Positions 9,889-17,969 of a stretch of 64,000 bases of DNA are shown here, one piece after another. The notes under the pieces were generated by a model. The model saw only the letters and a list, made by a program, of their open reading frames with translations. It was not told where the DNA came from and searched no databases. The translations under genes and the position numbers were made by a program. The DNA lies in NCBI RefSeq assembly GCF_021533835.1, contig NZ_JAKFYQ010000003.1:124001-188000 (forward strand). Reading direction: 5' to 3'. Within the stretch, counting starts at the first letter, position 1; the number at the start of each line of letters is the position of its first letter. Source of the DNA: Synechococcus sp. Nb3U1. Its GTDB lineage: Bacteria; Cyanobacteriota; Cyanobacteriia; Thermostichales; Thermostichaceae.

Positions 9889-10254
9889 TTAACCTCTCAA
9901 TAATTGTTTAATCGTACCTACTAATTCTTGAGGCTGAAAGGGCTTGGCAATATAGGCATCAGCCCCCTGCCGGATCCCCCAGTAGCGATCAAATTCTTCC
10001 CCCTTAGAGGAACACATCACAATCGGTGTGTTTTGGGTCAGAGGATCGGCTTTGAGGCGACGGCACACTTCGTAGCCATTCATGCGTGGCATGACAATAT
10101 CTAGCACGATCAAATCTGGCCTGTCGCCCTGCACCGCTTCTAGGGCTTCCAATCCATCCCCAACAACGGTCACCTCCAGCCCACTCTGCTTCAGCAAGTT
10201 GCTGATCATCTCCCGCTGAGATTGGCTGTCTTCTACAACCAAAACGCGACTCAT
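9889..10254 (-). CDS. CheY-like single-domain response regulator
   Basis: This is a receiver-only protein of 121 residues. Acidic pocket residues (VVEDSQ at the N terminus), the phospho-acceptor in LIVLDIVMPRMNGYEV, the Ser of MCSSKG and the Lys of IAKPF are all present. Its start codon overlaps the stop of the upstream receiver gene by four bases, so the two are translationally coupled. It is a paralogue of that neighbour, making this cluster one receiver richer than the usual PilG/PilH pair. Confidence 0.92.
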   Translation of the reverse strand: MSRVLVVEDSQSQREMISNLLKQSGLEVTVVGDGLEALEAVQGDRPDLIVLDIVMPRMNGYEVCRRLKADPLTQNTPIVMCSSKGEEFDRYWGIRQGADAYIAKPFQPQELVGTIKQLLRG

Positions 10255-10628
10255 TTCCGGTTGATCTCCCGCAACTGGTTTTTGATGGTAGCTAGTAATT
10301 CCTGAGGTTTGAAGGGTTTGGTCACATAGGCATCCGCCTGGTTGCGCTTAGCCCACTCGATGTCAAAGGCCTGATCCTTGGTGGAACACATGACGATGCG
10401 AATGTGCTTGGTACTTTCATCTCCCTTCACTTCTCGGCACACCTCGTAGCCATTCATACGCGGCATAACCACATCCAGCACCACTAAGTCCGGCTTTTGC
10501 TGACGGATAGCATCCATGGCCTCTACGCCGTCCATGGCTGTCGAGACTTCCAACCCACTGTCGGAAAGCAGACTAGAAATGGTCTCTAGGTAGGTACGGT
10601 TGTCATCCACCACCAGCACTTTACTCAT
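10251..10628 (-). CDS. pilH: CheY-like response regulator (PilH-like)
   Basis: This 125-residue receiver has an intact phosphorylation site (VVLDVVMPRMNGYEVC), the conserved Asp pair near the N terminus (VVDDNRTY), Ser/Thr in MCSTKD and Lys in VTKPFKP. It probably competes for or relays phosphate from the CheA hybrid. A four-base overlap links it to the next receiver gene. Confidence 0.9.
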   Translation of the reverse strand: MSKVLVVDDNRTYLETISSLLSDSGLEVSTAMDGVEAMDAIRQQKPDLVVLDVVMPRMNGYEVCREVKGDESTKHIRIVMCSTKDQAFDIEWAKRNQADAYVTKPFKPQELLATIKNQLREINRK

Positions 10629-10820
10629 CGTTGTCTTGCTCCTGTTGTTTTTGGCACCCCACCCGTTGCGCCTGCTTCGATTGAGACCTGGTATGATCTC
10701 GCTCCAGCTCCCTGATGCTAGGTTGGCTGTGCTACCCCTATTGTTTCGATGGGGTTACCCTTCTGTCCAGTATTCCCTCTTTGGGAGGGTTTGGCTGCCA
10801 CTTCTTTGACTCACTGTTGC

Positions 10821-11963
10821 TTACTCATTAGGGCTGCGTTTCGGAGGTGGGCCTACATAGGATTCAACAATGGTCAGTAATTCCTTCTCAGCGAAGGGCT
10901 TGCTGAGGAATTCGTTAGCTCCGGCCATGCGGGCTTTGATGCGGTCGGTGAAGCCATCTTTGCCGGTCAGCATGATCATGGGGGTTTGGCGAAATTGGCT
11001 GGACTTGCGCAACATGGCACACAGCTCGTAGCCGTCCAATTTAGGCATGGCCACATCGCAGAGGATCATGTCGGGGTTGAGAAGAAACACCTGCCCTAGG
11101 GCTTTGAGAGGGTTGCCGATGGTGGTCACCTGATAGCCCTCGTTCTGCAAGATAAACTCCACGGTTTTTTGGATGGCCATGGAGTCGTCGATGCAGAAGA
11201 TGTGGCTGGGTTTGCCGCTCAGGCTGACGGGACGACTGGGTTTAGGTTCTGCAATCAGGATAGGTTCTGACAGTTGAATGGCCCCCTGCCGGACATAGGG
11301 GTAGATGGCTTTGGCTACAGTCAGGGTATCTCGACCGAGGTAACGCCCCATTTGACGGATGCTGGTTTTGCCGTTTGACCACTCGCTCAGGGCCTTGAAA
11401 ACAGGGGCAGGCAGATTTTGCTGCAGGGGGGTGGGGTTGAGGAGGGTGGGGGCTTGGTTGGGGGTTTGGATGTAGGGGTATAATTTTTTCCACTCCTGCA
11501 CTTGCGTCACAATCTCCGTCAGTAGCGGGGTAACGGGGAAGGTGGTTAGCTGAGGGGCTAACGGGGATCCGGCCTCAAAAATAAAAGAGCCGTGGTGGAG
11601 GCTGAGCAGATCGAAGAGGACTTCCCGCACCATGCTCAGGAGGATTTGTTTGCCTTGGCTGGGGTTGAGTTTGTGGTTTTCGAGTAAAGACCAGAGGCGG
11701 TTGTACTCGGGAGCGTTGACGGCGGCCTTGTGGGGGATCTGGATTTGGTCGAGGGCGGCTTCTACCTTGAATCGGTGTAGGTAGTCCCGCAGGCGGGTGA
11801 TGTTGCCTTCAGTGTCGGAGGCGTAGATGATCCGCCCGTTGAGAAAAAAAACAAACCAGTAGGCGGAGGGGCTGGCCTCCACGAAAAGCTCCCCGGTGCG
11901 CTGGCCCAACTCGATCAGCTGGAGGATGCTGCGGATATCGATCTCTTGTAGTTTCCCCTGCAT
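10821..11963 (-). CDS. pilG: PatA-type response regulator (DUF4388 plus receiver)
   Basis: The protein has about 380 residues. An N-terminal DUF4388/PATAN domain starts at MQGKLQEIDIRSILQLIE, and a C-terminal receiver carries IFCIDDSMAIQ, the phospho-acceptor in MILCDVAMPKLDGYEL and the Lys of LSKPF. The family sits at the head of cyanobacterial pil/tax3 operons and steers motility or pattern. I chose the ATG at 11963 because the DUF4388 domain begins there; the open frame extends 60 codons further but that part is unlike the family and overlaps the spacer to yggT. Confidence 0.88.
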   Translation of the reverse strand: MQGKLQEIDIRSILQLIELGQRTGELFVEASPSAYWFVFFLNGRIIYASDTEGNITRLRDYLHRFKVEAALDQIQIPHKAAVNAPEYNRLWSLLENHKLNPSQGKQILLSMVREVLFDLLSLHHGSFIFEAGSPLAPQLTTFPVTPLLTEIVTQVQEWKKLYPYIQTPNQAPTLLNPTPLQQNLPAPVFKALSEWSNGKTSIRQMGRYLGRDTLTVAKAIYPYVRQGAIQLSEPILIAEPKPSRPVSLSGKPSHIFCIDDSMAIQKTVEFILQNEGYQVTTIGNPLKALGQVFLLNPDMILCDVAMPKLDGYELCAMLRKSSQFRQTPMIMLTGKDGFTDRIKARMAGANEFLSKPFAEKELLTIVESYVGPPPKRSPNE

Positions 11964-12189
11964 GGGAGCCCTGCCTAAAGTCCAGCGAGATATGACTATT
12001 ATGCCGTTAGTCTTCTTAGTGCTATCCCAAACTGCGGTGGATTGGGCCGTTTCTGCAGAAAAGACTTGGAGTTTGCTCCGTTCCAATCCTCCGATTCCCA
12101 CTGGGGTGGCCGCTGCCGGTCGCGGGATCCCGGCGGCTGTCACAATAGAAGGGATCCGAATCTGTTGCTCCCTTTCTTCTGTAAAGTCT

Positions 12190-12474
12190 ATGCTCCTGTT
12201 TCTCTCTGCCTGGGTACTTGGCCCATTGCTGGCGATCTATACTCTTCTGTTTGTACTGCGCATCTTTCTGTCTTGGTACCCGCAACTGGATACCGCCCGA
12301 CTGCCTTACGCTCTGGTGATTGGGGCAACGGAATTTCTGTTGCGGCCCACTCGCAAGTTGATTCCACCTTTGGGGGGAGTGGATATGGCCCCTGTGGTTT
12401 GGGTGGGCTTGGTCACTTTACTGCGGGAGGTTTTGCTGGGTCAGCAGGGGTTGCTGACGATGGCTTTGCACTGA
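12190..12474 (+). CDS. YggT family membrane protein
   Basis: This protein of 94 residues has two hydrophobic segments (FLSAWVLGPLLAIYTLLFVLRIFLSW and APVVWVGLVTLLREVLL) separated by the hallmark loop with FLLRPTRKLIPPLGGVDMAP. The family (YggT/Ycf19) is linked to membrane or nucleoid organisation in cyanobacteria and plastids. The frame is open upstream, but the family start is the ATG at 12190. A near-tandem repeat (TTTGCACTGAAGAA / TTTGCATTGAGAA) covers its stop codon. Confidence 0.85.
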   Translation: MLLFLSAWVLGPLLAIYTLLFVLRIFLSWYPQLDTARLPYALVIGATEFLLRPTRKLIPPLGGVDMAPVVWVGLVTLLREVLLGQQGLLTMALH

Positions 12475-12562
12475 AGAATTTGCATTGAGAATGCTTGAGG
12501 GGTTTGCAGAGCCCACCAGTCTGGGCTGGGCTGCTCTGCCATTTTTGGGAACCCCGTTGCGG

Positions 12563-13348
12563 CTATTGGGGCACTGGGATCCCACTTACCCCCAACTGGT
12601 GGCGTCGGCTGGGGTAATCGGCGAGGCTCACCGACAGCGCCCGGGATCCGGCCAGGCTGGAAGCGGGGATGCGGATGGTGCCCTGAAACACCTGACCATT
12701 GGGGGGAAGTTCTCCGGGCAAGCCTTGGGTGAGGGCATTGATCGCCCGGCCATTGTCGTCAGTGATGTTCATGAAGCTGTAGAGGAAGCGCACCGTCTCC
12801 GCTGAGTTGTTTTGCATGGCTACATTGAGAACCACCTGACCTCCTTCTCGACGGGCGGAGAGCACCTGCATGGAAACCTGTCCGCTAGCGGCAATTTGCT
12901 GGGGTGGGGGGGTGGGAATGATCGGAGGGGGTGTCGGAGTGGGAGGGGGTGTCGGAGTGGCGGCAAGCGGTGTGGGTGGGGGCGTGGGAGCTTCCGCCAG
13001 TTCTGGGGAAAGGCTAGGGGTTGGAGTGGGGGTGGGTGTCGGGGTTGGGGGGGGCGTTGCGGTCACCAGGGGGGTTGGGGTGGGAGCGGGCTTGAGGTTG
13101 GCCTCGGCTTCGGCAATCACTTGCGCTTCATTCACCAGAGGTACCGTGCGGGGATCCCGTGCTTCGCCTGGGGCGGCAGCACCGTCGGAACTGACAACGG
13201 GAGAAGAGACCCCCGAGAGGGCTCGTTGGCCAAATAGATAGCCTAGACAGGCGCTCAACACCGCTGTGAAGAGAAACGCACTCAGCCAAAACAACACCCC
13301 AGAGAGTGTGGAGGCGAGATCCCGCGATGGTGTGGCTTGGCTCCTCAA
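12563..13348 (-). CDS. Membrane-anchored protein with Pro/Thr-rich linker
   Basis: I do not recognise the family with certainty. The 261-residue product has an N-terminal hydrophobic anchor (VLFWLSAFLFTAVLSACLGYLF), then about 80 residues of PTP/PPT repeats typical of flexible wall- or periplasm-spanning linkers, and a C-terminal beta-rich domain (VSMQVLSARREGGQVVLNVAMQ to LSVSLADYP) resembling small FxLYD or immunoglobulin-like domains. The domain would sit outside the cytoplasmic membrane. The neighbouring minus-strand gene also encodes a one-span protein. Confidence 0.75.
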   Translation of the reverse strand: MRSQATPSRDLASTLSGVLFWLSAFLFTAVLSACLGYLFGQRALSGVSSPVVSSDGAAAPGEARDPRTVPLVNEAQVIAEAEANLKPAPTPTPLVTATPPPTPTPTPTPTPSLSPELAEAPTPPPTPLAATPTPPPTPTPPPIIPTPPPQQIAASGQVSMQVLSARREGGQVVLNVAMQNNSAETVRFLYSFMNITDDNGRAINALTQGLPGELPPNGQVFQGTIRIPASSLAGSRALSVSLADYPSRRHQLGVSGIPVPQ

Positions 13349-13397
13349 CGGACAACGGCTCCTGCTGCTCAGACTGCTTTACCCATGATACGAAAGG

Positions 13398-13667
13398 TTA
13401 AGGAGCCTGAGGGTTGAGGGGGGTGGAGTTTTTGCTCTGTTGCGGACGGGTCTGTAGAGTGGTGCTATCCAAATTGGGCAGTCGATCCCCTAACCACCAA
13501 CCCGGATCCTCCCAGGTGAGGGATCCCAGCCATTTTCTGGCTTGATCTGCTAGAACCAAGCCCAGCAAAACTGGGGCAGTGGTCAAGCTGAGGGCAAGAT
13601 GGATCCAACCAGCAGTGGGGGACTGAGATGCCGCTTTCGGAGCCTGGATGTCCTGGATATTCTGCAT
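13398..13667 (-). CDS. Small one-span membrane protein, unknown
   Basis: The 89-residue product has one hydrophobic segment (IHLALSLTTAPVLLGLVLA) followed by a Trp-rich, then Gln/Pro-rich tail. I do not recognise it. It is on the same strand as, and about 50 bases upstream of, the Pro-rich membrane protein gene, so both may be cotranscribed. Its promoter would be shared with cobU, which diverges from it. Confidence 0.5.
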   Translation of the reverse strand: MQNIQDIQAPKAASQSPTAGWIHLALSLTTAPVLLGLVLADQARKWLGSLTWEDPGWWLGDRLPNLDSTTLQTRPQQSKNSTPLNPQAP

Positions 13668-13715
13668 GACAAGGCTTTCGCTACTCTATGTAAACTCGTT
13701 CCCATCCTAACCCCC

Positions 13716-14297
13716 ATGCCGATCGTGCTTATCTGTGGCCCGGCTCGCTCCGGCAAAAGTCGTCTGGCCGAAAAGCTGGCGATGGCTTCGGGTTTATCGG
13801 TGATGTATCTGGCTACTGGGCCTAAAGCTGATCCGGTGAGGGATCCGGAATGGGCAGAACGGGTGCAACGGCACCGGCAGCGACGACCGTCCAGTTGGAA
13901 AACCTGGGAAACAGGCCTGGATTTGAGTGCAAAACTAGAGAAGTTGCCGCAGCCCTGTTGTGCTCTGGTGGATTCCTTGGGGGGCTGGGTGGCCCAGGGA
14001 TTGGACTATTCTCCCTCAGAATGGGATCCCTGGGTGCAGTCTTTCCTGGCCCACCTAGAGGGCTTTGCCGGGTATGTGATTTTGGTGGCGGAGGAGGTGG
14101 GGTGGGGGGTGGTGCCCGCTTACCCGATGGGGCGCTTGTTTCGGGATCGGCTGGGGGAGTTGACCCAGAAAGTGGGGGTCGTGGCGGATCAGGTCTTTTT
14201 GGTCACGGCAGGTTTTGCCCTGGAGATCAGCCGCTTGGGGATCCCGGTGGATCAGGTGTGGCAGGTGTGGGATCCCGGTGATCCAGAGCTGCGATAA
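13716..14297 (+). CDS. cobU: Adenosylcobinamide kinase / guanylyltransferase
   Basis: This enzyme phosphorylates adenosylcobinamide and transfers GMP to it in the late steps of cobalamin assembly. The P-loop GPARSGKS stands at residues 8-15. Other family blocks are VMYLATGPKAD, RRPSSWKTWE and LVDSLGGWV. About 193 residues from the ATG at 13716 is the family length; the frame is open further upstream but no family sequence is found there. The window also has cobI (59831), so cobalamin genes are dispersed. Confidence 0.93.
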   Translation: MPIVLICGPARSGKSRLAEKLAMASGLSVMYLATGPKADPVRDPEWAERVQRHRQRRPSSWKTWETGLDLSAKLEKLPQPCCALVDSLGGWVAQGLDYSPSEWDPWVQSFLAHLEGFAGYVILVAEEVGWGVVPAYPMGRLFRDRLGELTQKVGVVADQVFLVTAGFALEISRLGIPVDQVWQVWDPGDPELR

Positions 14298-14371
14298 GCT
14301 GCAAAAGGCCCCATGGCGAGAAATCCCTGGCTCTGTTCAAGGTTCATAAATGCTCGCATAGCTGTGAAATT

Positions 14372-14866
14372 GTGCCCATCACCCTTTACCTTTCTGCCAA
14401 AGCCATCCAAACCCTGGATTTGACTCCGGGACATGAGTTGATGCAAACCGTGATGGCGGATCCCGCTCGGGCCGCCCAACAGGTGCAATGCGTGATCGAC
14501 TACCCGCGTAGCCCTGAAGATCCACGGGAGTTGTCGGAGATCCCGGAGGTGCGCCTATGGTTCATCCGTTGGGATACGATTTATCCCTGGTTGCCCTACT
14601 TCCTCGATTGGCGACAGGGGGAACTGGCTCGCTATGCCGCGATGCTGGTGCCCCATCAATTTAATGCCCGTGAAGGGATCCTCTATAATCCAGAGGCGCT
14701 GGAAATCTTCGTTTACCAAAAACTGTTTGTGCTGATGCGCTGGCTGAAACAACAGCAGTTGGGCTCGGTTTCCACGCTGCGGGATATGGCTTTGGTGTTT
14801 GGCTTCGAGATCCAGCCGCAGTTTTTGGCCCTTTGGGATGCAGAGACTCTGGGTGGAGAAGCATGA
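14372..14866 (+). CDS. crr6: CRR6 (DUF1817), NDH-1 assembly factor
   Basis: The 164-residue protein matches the CRR6 family over its length, including the block PEVRLWFIRWDTIYPWLPYFLDWRQGELARYAAMLVPHQF when read in parts. The family is needed for assembly of the photosynthetic NDH-1 complex, acting with the NdhI subunit in the cytoplasm or chloroplast stroma. The start is GTG at 14372 with only a weak ribosome binding site. Its TGA stop overlaps the ATG of the next gene (ATGA), so the two are coupled. Confidence 0.88.
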   Translation: MPITLYLSAKAIQTLDLTPGHELMQTVMADPARAAQQVQCVIDYPRSPEDPRELSEIPEVRLWFIRWDTIYPWLPYFLDWRQGELARYAAMLVPHQFNAREGILYNPEALEIFVYQKLFVLMRWLKQQQLGSVSTLRDMALVFGFEIQPQFLALWDAETLGGEA

Positions 14867-15489
14867 GTGTGCTGATGGCGGGCACTTGGGTGGGGCCGGG
14901 GATCCCCAGTGTGACGGAGGTAGCTCAGGCTTGGGTCTCTGGCTCTCAGCGCTCCTACCACTGGCTGAGGGGGGATCCCCTGCCTTCAGAAGTGCATCTG
15001 CGGGAGCTTTGGCAGCAGATCTCGACATTGAACCACGAAGGGACGGCAGAGCCTCTGCTGGTCTTGCTGGGTAGCCTTGCCGATCCGATCGGGGCGGGAC
15101 AAACCTGGGCGGATCTGTCTCGAGCTTGGAATTTGCCGGTCTTGCTGACGCTGCCGAGGGGGTCGGCGGCGAGCCAAGCGGTCGCCTTTGCGGCGTTGCT
15201 GCACCAAGCTCAGGCCCGCTGTTTGGGATGGGTTCTGCTCGGTGAGCCGAGGTTTGGAGGTTCGACGGCTGCTGGTGGAGTGTTGGGATCCCGGCCAGAC
15301 TTTCCCGCCTCTACGGTTCAGGATCGCCGGTCTTTGGAGCTAGAAGATCTAGAAGATCTGAATGAACTGGATTCAGCCCTGGCCACGTACCTGGAAGCTC
15401 AATTGGGGATCCCGGTGTTGGGACGTATGGATCTGCGGGGGCAGATCACCTGGGATACGGATTCTCTAGCGGCAATGGGCTATATCTAG
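14863..15489 (+). CDS. BioD-like protein lacking the P-loop
   Basis: The central and C-terminal parts resemble dethiobiotin synthetase: PLLVLLGSLADPIGAGQTWADLSRAWNLPVLLTLP in pieces, then ARCLGWVLLGE and LGIPVLGRMD. The N terminus, where BioD has GTDTGVGKT, reads GTWVGPGIPS, so no nucleotide-binding Lys is present. It is therefore unlikely to be a working dethiobiotin synthetase and may have another role. Its ATG overlaps the crr6 stop. Residues LEDLEDL come from a 9-bp in-frame tandem repeat, and a 12-bp tandem repeat covers the stop codon. Family assignment is an inference. Confidence 0.6.
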   Translation: MSVLMAGTWVGPGIPSVTEVAQAWVSGSQRSYHWLRGDPLPSEVHLRELWQQISTLNHEGTAEPLLVLLGSLADPIGAGQTWADLSRAWNLPVLLTLPRGSAASQAVAFAALLHQAQARCLGWVLLGEPRFGGSTAAGGVLGSRPDFPASTVQDRRSLELEDLEDLNELDSALATYLEAQLGIPVLGRMDLRGQITWDTDSLAAMGYI

Positions 15490-15500
15490 GGCTATACCTA
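15477..15500 (+). repeat. 12-bp tandem doublet over a stop codon
   Basis: GGGCTATATCTA (15477-15488) is followed at once by GGGCTATACCTA (15489-15500), with one mismatch. The stop codon TAG at 15487-15489 sits on the junction. Confidence 0.85.
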
Positions 15501-15542
15501 AATGACTCTGTTGCCTTCCTCGTCATCTGTTGGGGTGCTGCC

Positions 15543-16307
15543 ATGACCTCCTCTGTCCTTTCTCCATCCCCGACTGTCCAGGGTTTAACGGAAGCAGAAC
15601 TGCGCCGTCAGCTGGCGGCCTGCTATCGGCTGATTGCCCGTTTTGGCATGGATGATCTGGTTTACACCCACATTTCCGTGCGCCTGCCGGGGCCAGAAGA
15701 CCATTTTTTGATCAACCCCTTTGGCTTGTTGTTCGAGGAGGTGACTGCCTCCAACCTGGTCAAGATCGATACCGATGGGCAGATTGTGGAACCTAGTAAC
15801 TGGCCGATTAACCCCGCTGGCTTTGTTATCCACAGCGCCATCCACAGTGCCCGTCCCGATATCTGCTGCGTGCTGCACACCCACACCACTGCTGGAATGG
15901 CGGTTGCCGCTTTGCCCGAAGGGTTGTTGCCGATCAGCCAATTTGCCATGCAGTTTTATGGCCATCTGGCTTACCACGACTATGAAGGCCTTGCCCTCGA
16001 TTTGGCGGAGCGGGAACGGTTGATCGCCGATCTCGGATCCCATCACAGCCTGATCCTGCGCAATCATGGTCTGCTTACCGTCGGGCGCACCATTCCGGAA
16101 GCCTTCGTGCGCATGTACTACTTGGAACAATCTTGCCGCATTCAGATCGCGGCCCAGTCGACCAACTCTAACCTGCTCATCCCGCCCGCCTCTGTTTGTG
16201 AGCATACCGCCAGGCAGTTCGAGCGGGGGGGAGGCCCGATCGGGGAACGGGAATGGCAAGCCCTGATCCGCAAGTTGGATCGTGAGGATCCCTCCTACCA
16301 GGATTGA
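15543..16307 (+). CDS. Class II aldolase / adducin family protein
   Basis: This 254-residue protein is of the fuculose-1-phosphate aldolase or adducin fold. Zinc-binding histidines are visible in VLHTHTTAG and in SLILRNHGLLTVG, and the N-terminal domain has the typical DDLVYTHISVRLPG. Such enzymes split or epimerise sugar phosphates, but the substrate cannot be read from sequence; eukaryote-like adducin heads are another possibility. It starts at the ATG of base 15543. Confidence 0.88.
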   Translation: MTSSVLSPSPTVQGLTEAELRRQLAACYRLIARFGMDDLVYTHISVRLPGPEDHFLINPFGLLFEEVTASNLVKIDTDGQIVEPSNWPINPAGFVIHSAIHSARPDICCVLHTHTTAGMAVAALPEGLLPISQFAMQFYGHLAYHDYEGLALDLAERERLIADLGSHHSLILRNHGLLTVGRTIPEAFVRMYYLEQSCRIQIAAQSTNSNLLIPPASVCEHTARQFERGGGPIGEREWQALIRKLDREDPSYQD

Positions 16308-16346
16308 ACTGGAACCACCCGCTTCCTTATGGGGTTGGGATCCCGT

Positions 16347-17483
16347 CTAGCTGCGGTAGACCCGATACACCGGCAGGGTGAAATGGAAGCTGCTCCCCTT
16401 ACCTGGGGTAGACTCTACCCAGATTTGCCCATAGTGAGCTCGTAAAATCCGCCGACAAAGGGAAAGCCCAATGCCATAACCTTCCTGCTGTTGATCCCGC
16501 GACAGGCGTACCGAGTCGGAGAAGATGTTCTCTTGGTCGGCTGCCGGGATCCCTGGGCCTGTATCGCTAACGGTGACCTGAACTTTTTGGCTGGTACGGT
16601 GCAGGACGTTCAGACGAATGGATCCCTGGGCAGGGGTATATTTGATGGCGTTATCCAGCAAATTGAACAAAACCTGGCGAATCTTATCGCCATCCACTTG
16701 CACTGAAGGCAAATCCACAGGAATATCCGCCTGGAACTGCAGTTGTTTGCGCTGCATCCGCGGCCACAACTCCTCGATCACCGATTGGCAAAGGCTGGGC
16801 AACTGGATTTCTACAGCTCGAATGGTTAGCTCCGATGTCGTACCCCGGGCAGACTCCAGGATGTCGGTGATCATGCCATCCATTTTGCGCAGTTGCTGGC
16901 GGGCATGGTCGAATAGTTGCTGCTCCAGCTCTTCATCCAGGGATCCCTCACGCCCTTGTTGTAAGGTTTCTACCGCTAGGGCTGTAGCGGTTAGGGGGCT
17001 GCGTAAATCGTGAACCAGCATCGCCAAGATACGGTCTTTGAAATGAAGCTGCTCCCGCAATTGTGTCCGTTCCTGTCGCAGCAGGAACACCTCTTCCGAC
17101 ATTTGCAACAGGGCTTCGGTAGTGGGAGGTGTAGGGGTGGGATCCTGCCCGGCATTCTCTTGATTAGAGACCAAGGCCACTTGCCCTTGCCAACGGGGCC
17201 ACCACACCTCCAATTGCGTAGCCAAATCTCCTCCAGCCAGTACCTGAGCAGGCAAGGGTTCAGCCTTTACCAACGCCGGGGTAACCACCAGTTTGTAATG
17301 CTCCGCCAGATAGGGGTGATCCTCTAGCAGCACGACTTCCAACTTAGCAGGGTATTGACCCGCTAGCCCTCGAATGTGCTGACGTAACTGCTCGGCAAGA
17401 TCAGCAATACTGGCTCGATTCTTGGCAAACAACAACAGGCGGATACCCGAGCGAGTGGAAGCGCGATCTAGCGAAGTTTGCAT
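16347..17483 (-). CDS. sasA: Circadian histidine kinase SasA
   Basis: SasA binds KaiC through its KaiB-like N-terminal thioredoxin fold and passes clock output to RpaA. Residues about 13-105 (RLLLFAKNRASIADLAEQL to LEVVLLEDHPYLAEHYKLVVTPAL) form that domain. The kinase core has phospho-His 158 in MLVHDLRSPLT, the N box NLLDNAIKYTP, G1 VSDTGPGIP and G2 GYGIGLSLC. The length of 378 residues fits the family. No kai genes are in this window. Confidence 0.93.
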   Translation of the reverse strand: MQTSLDRASTRSGIRLLLFAKNRASIADLAEQLRQHIRGLAGQYPAKLEVVLLEDHPYLAEHYKLVVTPALVKAEPLPAQVLAGGDLATQLEVWWPRWQGQVALVSNQENAGQDPTPTPPTTEALLQMSEEVFLLRQERTQLREQLHFKDRILAMLVHDLRSPLTATALAVETLQQGREGSLDEELEQQLFDHARQQLRKMDGMITDILESARGTTSELTIRAVEIQLPSLCQSVIEELWPRMQRKQLQFQADIPVDLPSVQVDGDKIRQVLFNLLDNAIKYTPAQGSIRLNVLHRTSQKVQVTVSDTGPGIPAADQENIFSDSVRLSRDQQQEGYGIGLSLCRRILRAHYGQIWVESTPGKGSSFHFTLPVYRVYRS

Positions 17484-17687
17484 AGGCCAAAACCGAAAGG
17501 GCCAAAGATGAGTGTGGGGATAACAGTACCTGAGGTGCCTGGAAACCGGGGATCCCTCCCCATCAGACTCTTCTCCTCCTTGCTAACATCTAACCTTAGG
17601 AAAAGCTTAAGAAGTGTCATCGAATGTAATGAAGAAAACAATCTTGCCTCCGTCCGTTGGATTGGCCAGATGCAGCAGATGAGAAAA

Positions 17688-17870
17688 CTAGTGAAACAGG
17701 TAAGCCAGCCCCACCAAGATTGCCACCAACCCGATTGAGGTGAGGGCAAAGTGCAGCAGGGAAGTCTTACCTTTGCGCACCATGTTGCGCATGGCCAGAC
17801 GGGTATAGCTGGGTTGAGGGGCCGAGGTCTCAGGGACAGAAACGGGATCAGCAGAGGAAGGCTGCGACAT
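17688..17870 (-). CDS. DUF3285 family membrane micro-protein
   Basis: This 60-residue protein has a Ser/Pro-rich N terminus, the family core SYTRLAMRNMVRKGKTSLLHF and one C-terminal membrane span (ALTSIGLVAILVGLAYLF). The family is found throughout cyanobacteria with no assigned role known to me. It lies between sasA and the radical SAM gene, all on the minus strand but with spacers of more than 90 bases. Confidence 0.85.
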   Translation of the reverse strand: MSQPSSADPVSVPETSAPQPSYTRLAMRNMVRKGKTSLLHFALTSIGLVAILVGLAYLFH

Positions 17871-17969
17871 CAGAATGCCTGAGGCAACAACTTAAGGTTA
17901 CCTTTAGGCTAGCTCAAACCGCCCACCAGATAAAGGTGCGCCCTATCTTGACACTGGTGGAAGTCCCTA

